A DNA stretch of 64,000 nt, taken from positions 3,472,001 to 3,536,000 of the forward strand of contig NZ_CP063400.1 in assembly GCF_021729865.1 (NCBI RefSeq), read 5' to 3'. Made by a program: the position numbers and the translations under genes. Source of the stretch: Hydrogenophaga sp. SL48. Lineage in GTDB: Bacteria > Pseudomonadota > Gammaproteobacteria > Burkholderiales > Burkholderiaceae_C. This document shows, piece after piece, positions 62,540 through 64,000 of this stretch (position 1 is its first letter; every line of letters starts with the position of its first letter). Under the pieces are notes generated by a model. The model worked only from the letters and a program-made list of their open reading frames with translations, searched no databases and was not told the DNA's origin.

Positions 62540-63804
62540 TCACTTCTTCACAGGAACGTTGGCCTTGCCTTTGTTCTCGGCGATGTAGTCGCTCCACGGA
62601 TCGGCCACCACCGGACCCGGCGTCTTCCACACCACGTTGAACTGGCCGTCGGCCTTCACTTCGCCGATGAACACCGGCTTGTGCAGGTGGTGGTTTTCCT
62701 TGTCCATCGTGGACGTGAAACCACCCGGGCCTTGAAGGTCTGGCCGGCCATGGCGGCGATGACCTTGTCGGTGTCGGTGGACTTGGCTTTGGCCACGGCC
62801 TGCGCCCACATGTTGATGCCGATGTAGGTGGCTTCCATCGGGTCGTTGGTCAGCGGCTTGTCCTTGTGGCCGGCGATGCCCTTGGCCTTGGCGTAGGCGG
62901 CCCACTTCTTGGTGAACTCGGCGTTGGTCGGGTTCTTCACGCTCATGAAGTAGTTCCAGGCGGCCAGGTGGCCCACCAGCGGCTTGGTGTCCACACCGCG
63001 CAGCTCTTCTTCACCCACCGAGAAAGCGACCACAGGCACGTCCTTGGCGGACAGGCCGGCGTTGCCCAGTTCCTTGTAGAACGGCACGTTGGAGTCGCCG
63101 TTGATGGTGGAGACCACGGCCGTCTTCTTGCCGGCGGACGCGAACTTCTTGATGTTGGCGATGATGGTCTGGTAGTCGGAGTGACCGAAGGGGGTGTACT
63201 CCTCCATGATGTCCTCGTCCTTCACGCCCTTGGCTTTCAGGAAGGCGCGCAGGATCTTGTTGGTGGTGCGGGGGTAGACGTAGTCGGTGCCCAGCAGCAC
63301 CCAGCGCTTGGCCGAGCCGCCGTCTTTGCTCATCAGGTATTCCACGGCGGGAATGGCCTGCTGGTTGGGGGCTGCGCCGGTGTAGAACACGTTCTTGGAC
63401 AGCTCTTCGCCTTCGTACTGCACCGGGTAGAACAGCAGGTTGTTCTTTTCTTCGAACACCGGGAGCACCGACTTGCGCGAGACCGAGGTCCAGCAGCCGA
63501 ACACGGCGGCGACCTTGTCCTGGTCGATCAGCTGCTTGGCCTTTTCGGCGAACAGCGGCCAGTTGGACGCCGGGTCCACCACCACGGGTTCGAGTTTCTT
63601 GCCGAGCACGCCACCCTTGGCGTTGATCTCGTCGATGGCCATCAGGGCCACGTCTTTCAGCACGGTTTCCGAAATGGCCATCGTGCCCGACAGGCTGTGC
63701 AGCACACCGACCTTGATCGTGTCGGCCGCGTGGGCCGAGAGGCAGAAGGCGCCCAGGGCGGTGGCGACCGTCAGGGCTTTGAGGGTGAATCGACGTTGCA
63801 TCAT
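62540..63804 (-). pseudogene. urtA: Urea ABC transporter substrate-binding protein UrtA, frameshifted as sequenced
   Basis: The frame from ATG 63804 (GGAG 7 bases upstream) encodes a UrtA-type binding protein with signal peptide (FTLKALTVATALGAFCLSAHA) and DTIKVGVLHSLSGTMAISE. Near 62725-62732 it shifts: the ORF continues as RVVSRPRWTRKTT and stops at 62656, while the expected ending (GGFTSTMDKENHHLHKP to NKGKANVPVKK) continues in another frame to 62540. One missing C in a CCCGGG run explains it. The rest of the operon is intact, so this is either a sequencing or assembly error or a recent inactivating mutation. The last 63 residues would be needed for a complete binding domain. Confidence 0.9.
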
Positions 63805-64000
63805 GGCGCTTCTCCAGGGGTTCTAAAAAACATCCGTTGGTGGGGTGACTCTGGCCGCCGGACCGCCCTCGAAAGAGGGATTCGCAGCGGACAAAGGGGA
63901 TGCTAGGGAGAACCCTTGGAGGCGTATGTACGCCGGGTGGCGTATGCGGGGTGCGGAGGGCAGCGGGAAGGGGGCCGTCGGCCCTCTTTATCCTTGCAAT
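63805..64000. other. urtA upstream region
   Basis: This 196-bp end of the window holds the urtA leader. GGCGTATGTACGCC (63921-63934) and the overlapping TACGCC-GGGT-GGCGTA (63929-63944) are inverted repeats about 120 bases before the start and may bind a regulator. I see no clear sigma-54 box and no coding frame. Confidence 0.5.
63921..63944. promoter_or_regulatory. Overlapping GGCGTA/TACGCC inverted repeats upstream of urtA
   Basis: Three half-sites (GGCGTA, TACGCC, GGCGTA) alternate in 24 bp, 117-140 bases before the urtA ATG. The symmetry suggests a helix-turn-helix dimer site, possibly for nitrogen control of urea uptake. Confidence 0.4.

Overview
The window is about 64 kb of high-GC chromosomal DNA. 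Gene content, GC-rich codon use and a family of short intergenic palindromic repeats point to a betaproteobacterium of the Burkholderiales, probably Comamonadaceae (Hydrogenophaga/Acidovorax-like). That assignment is inferred from gene families, not from a marker gene. I see no rRNA, tRNA, CRISPR array, transposase, integrase or phage gene.

Layout. (1) 1-7.6 kb: the edge of a membrane protein, a glycine-rich RRM RNA-binding protein with a textbook terminator, an SSB-like/unknown pair, a LysR-oxidoreductase divergent pair, a glutathione S-transferase, and a tight three-gene cassette (722-aa protein, DUF1360-type protein, 80-aa protein) with no known function. (2) 8.1-10.5 kb: an ECF41 sigma factor with a carboxymuconolactone decarboxylase-like protein and an NmrA-type reductase; two copies of the ECF41 promoter motif are visible. 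(3) 10.5-16.9 kb: a DUF1428/VOC pair, then a four-gene operon encoding a MotA/TolQ-like channel with a very long coiled-coil tail, a MotB/OmpA-like partner and two unknown proteins. (4) 17.3-24.3 kb: DeoR regulator, glycerate 2-kinase, 8-oxoguanine deaminase, MFS transporter and two tandem carboxylesterases. (5) 24.4-30.2 kb: an omega-aminotransferase, Tm-1-like protein, HAD hydrolase, DODA dioxygenase and succinate-semialdehyde dehydrogenase. (6) 30.2-30.9 kb: two large cruciform-type inverted repeats. (7) 30.9-36.6 kb: a EutR-like regulator, TorF-type porin, APC permease, class III phospho-lyase/aminotransferase and APH-type kinase, together a probable ethanolamine (or related amino alcohol) pathway through the phosphorylated intermediate. 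(8) 36.8-40.6 kb: acyl-CoA synthetase and glutathione-dependent formaldehyde detoxification (fghA, adhC).

(9) 40.7-64 kb is mainly purine-nitrogen metabolism. PuuD (urate to 5-hydroxyisourate), XdhC (xanthine dehydrogenase maturation), UraH, a GntR/FCD regulator, PuuE allantoinase and a UraD-allantoate amidohydrolase fusion cover urate to ureidoglycolate. They are followed by an M20 peptidase-family protein, malic enzyme MaeB, a TauABC/SsuABC-like ABC importer, a guanine/nucleoside deaminase, the urease accessory gene ureD, a TPR protein with a degenerate receiver domain, and the urea importer operon urtABCDE, in which urtA carries a frameshift as given. Identical 16-bp palindromes upstream of puuD and between uraH and the GntR gene tie the urate genes into one probable regulon. 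The 8-oxoguanine deaminase and glycerate kinase further left fit upstream and downstream steps of the same catabolism (guanine-type bases to urate; glyoxylate to glycerate).
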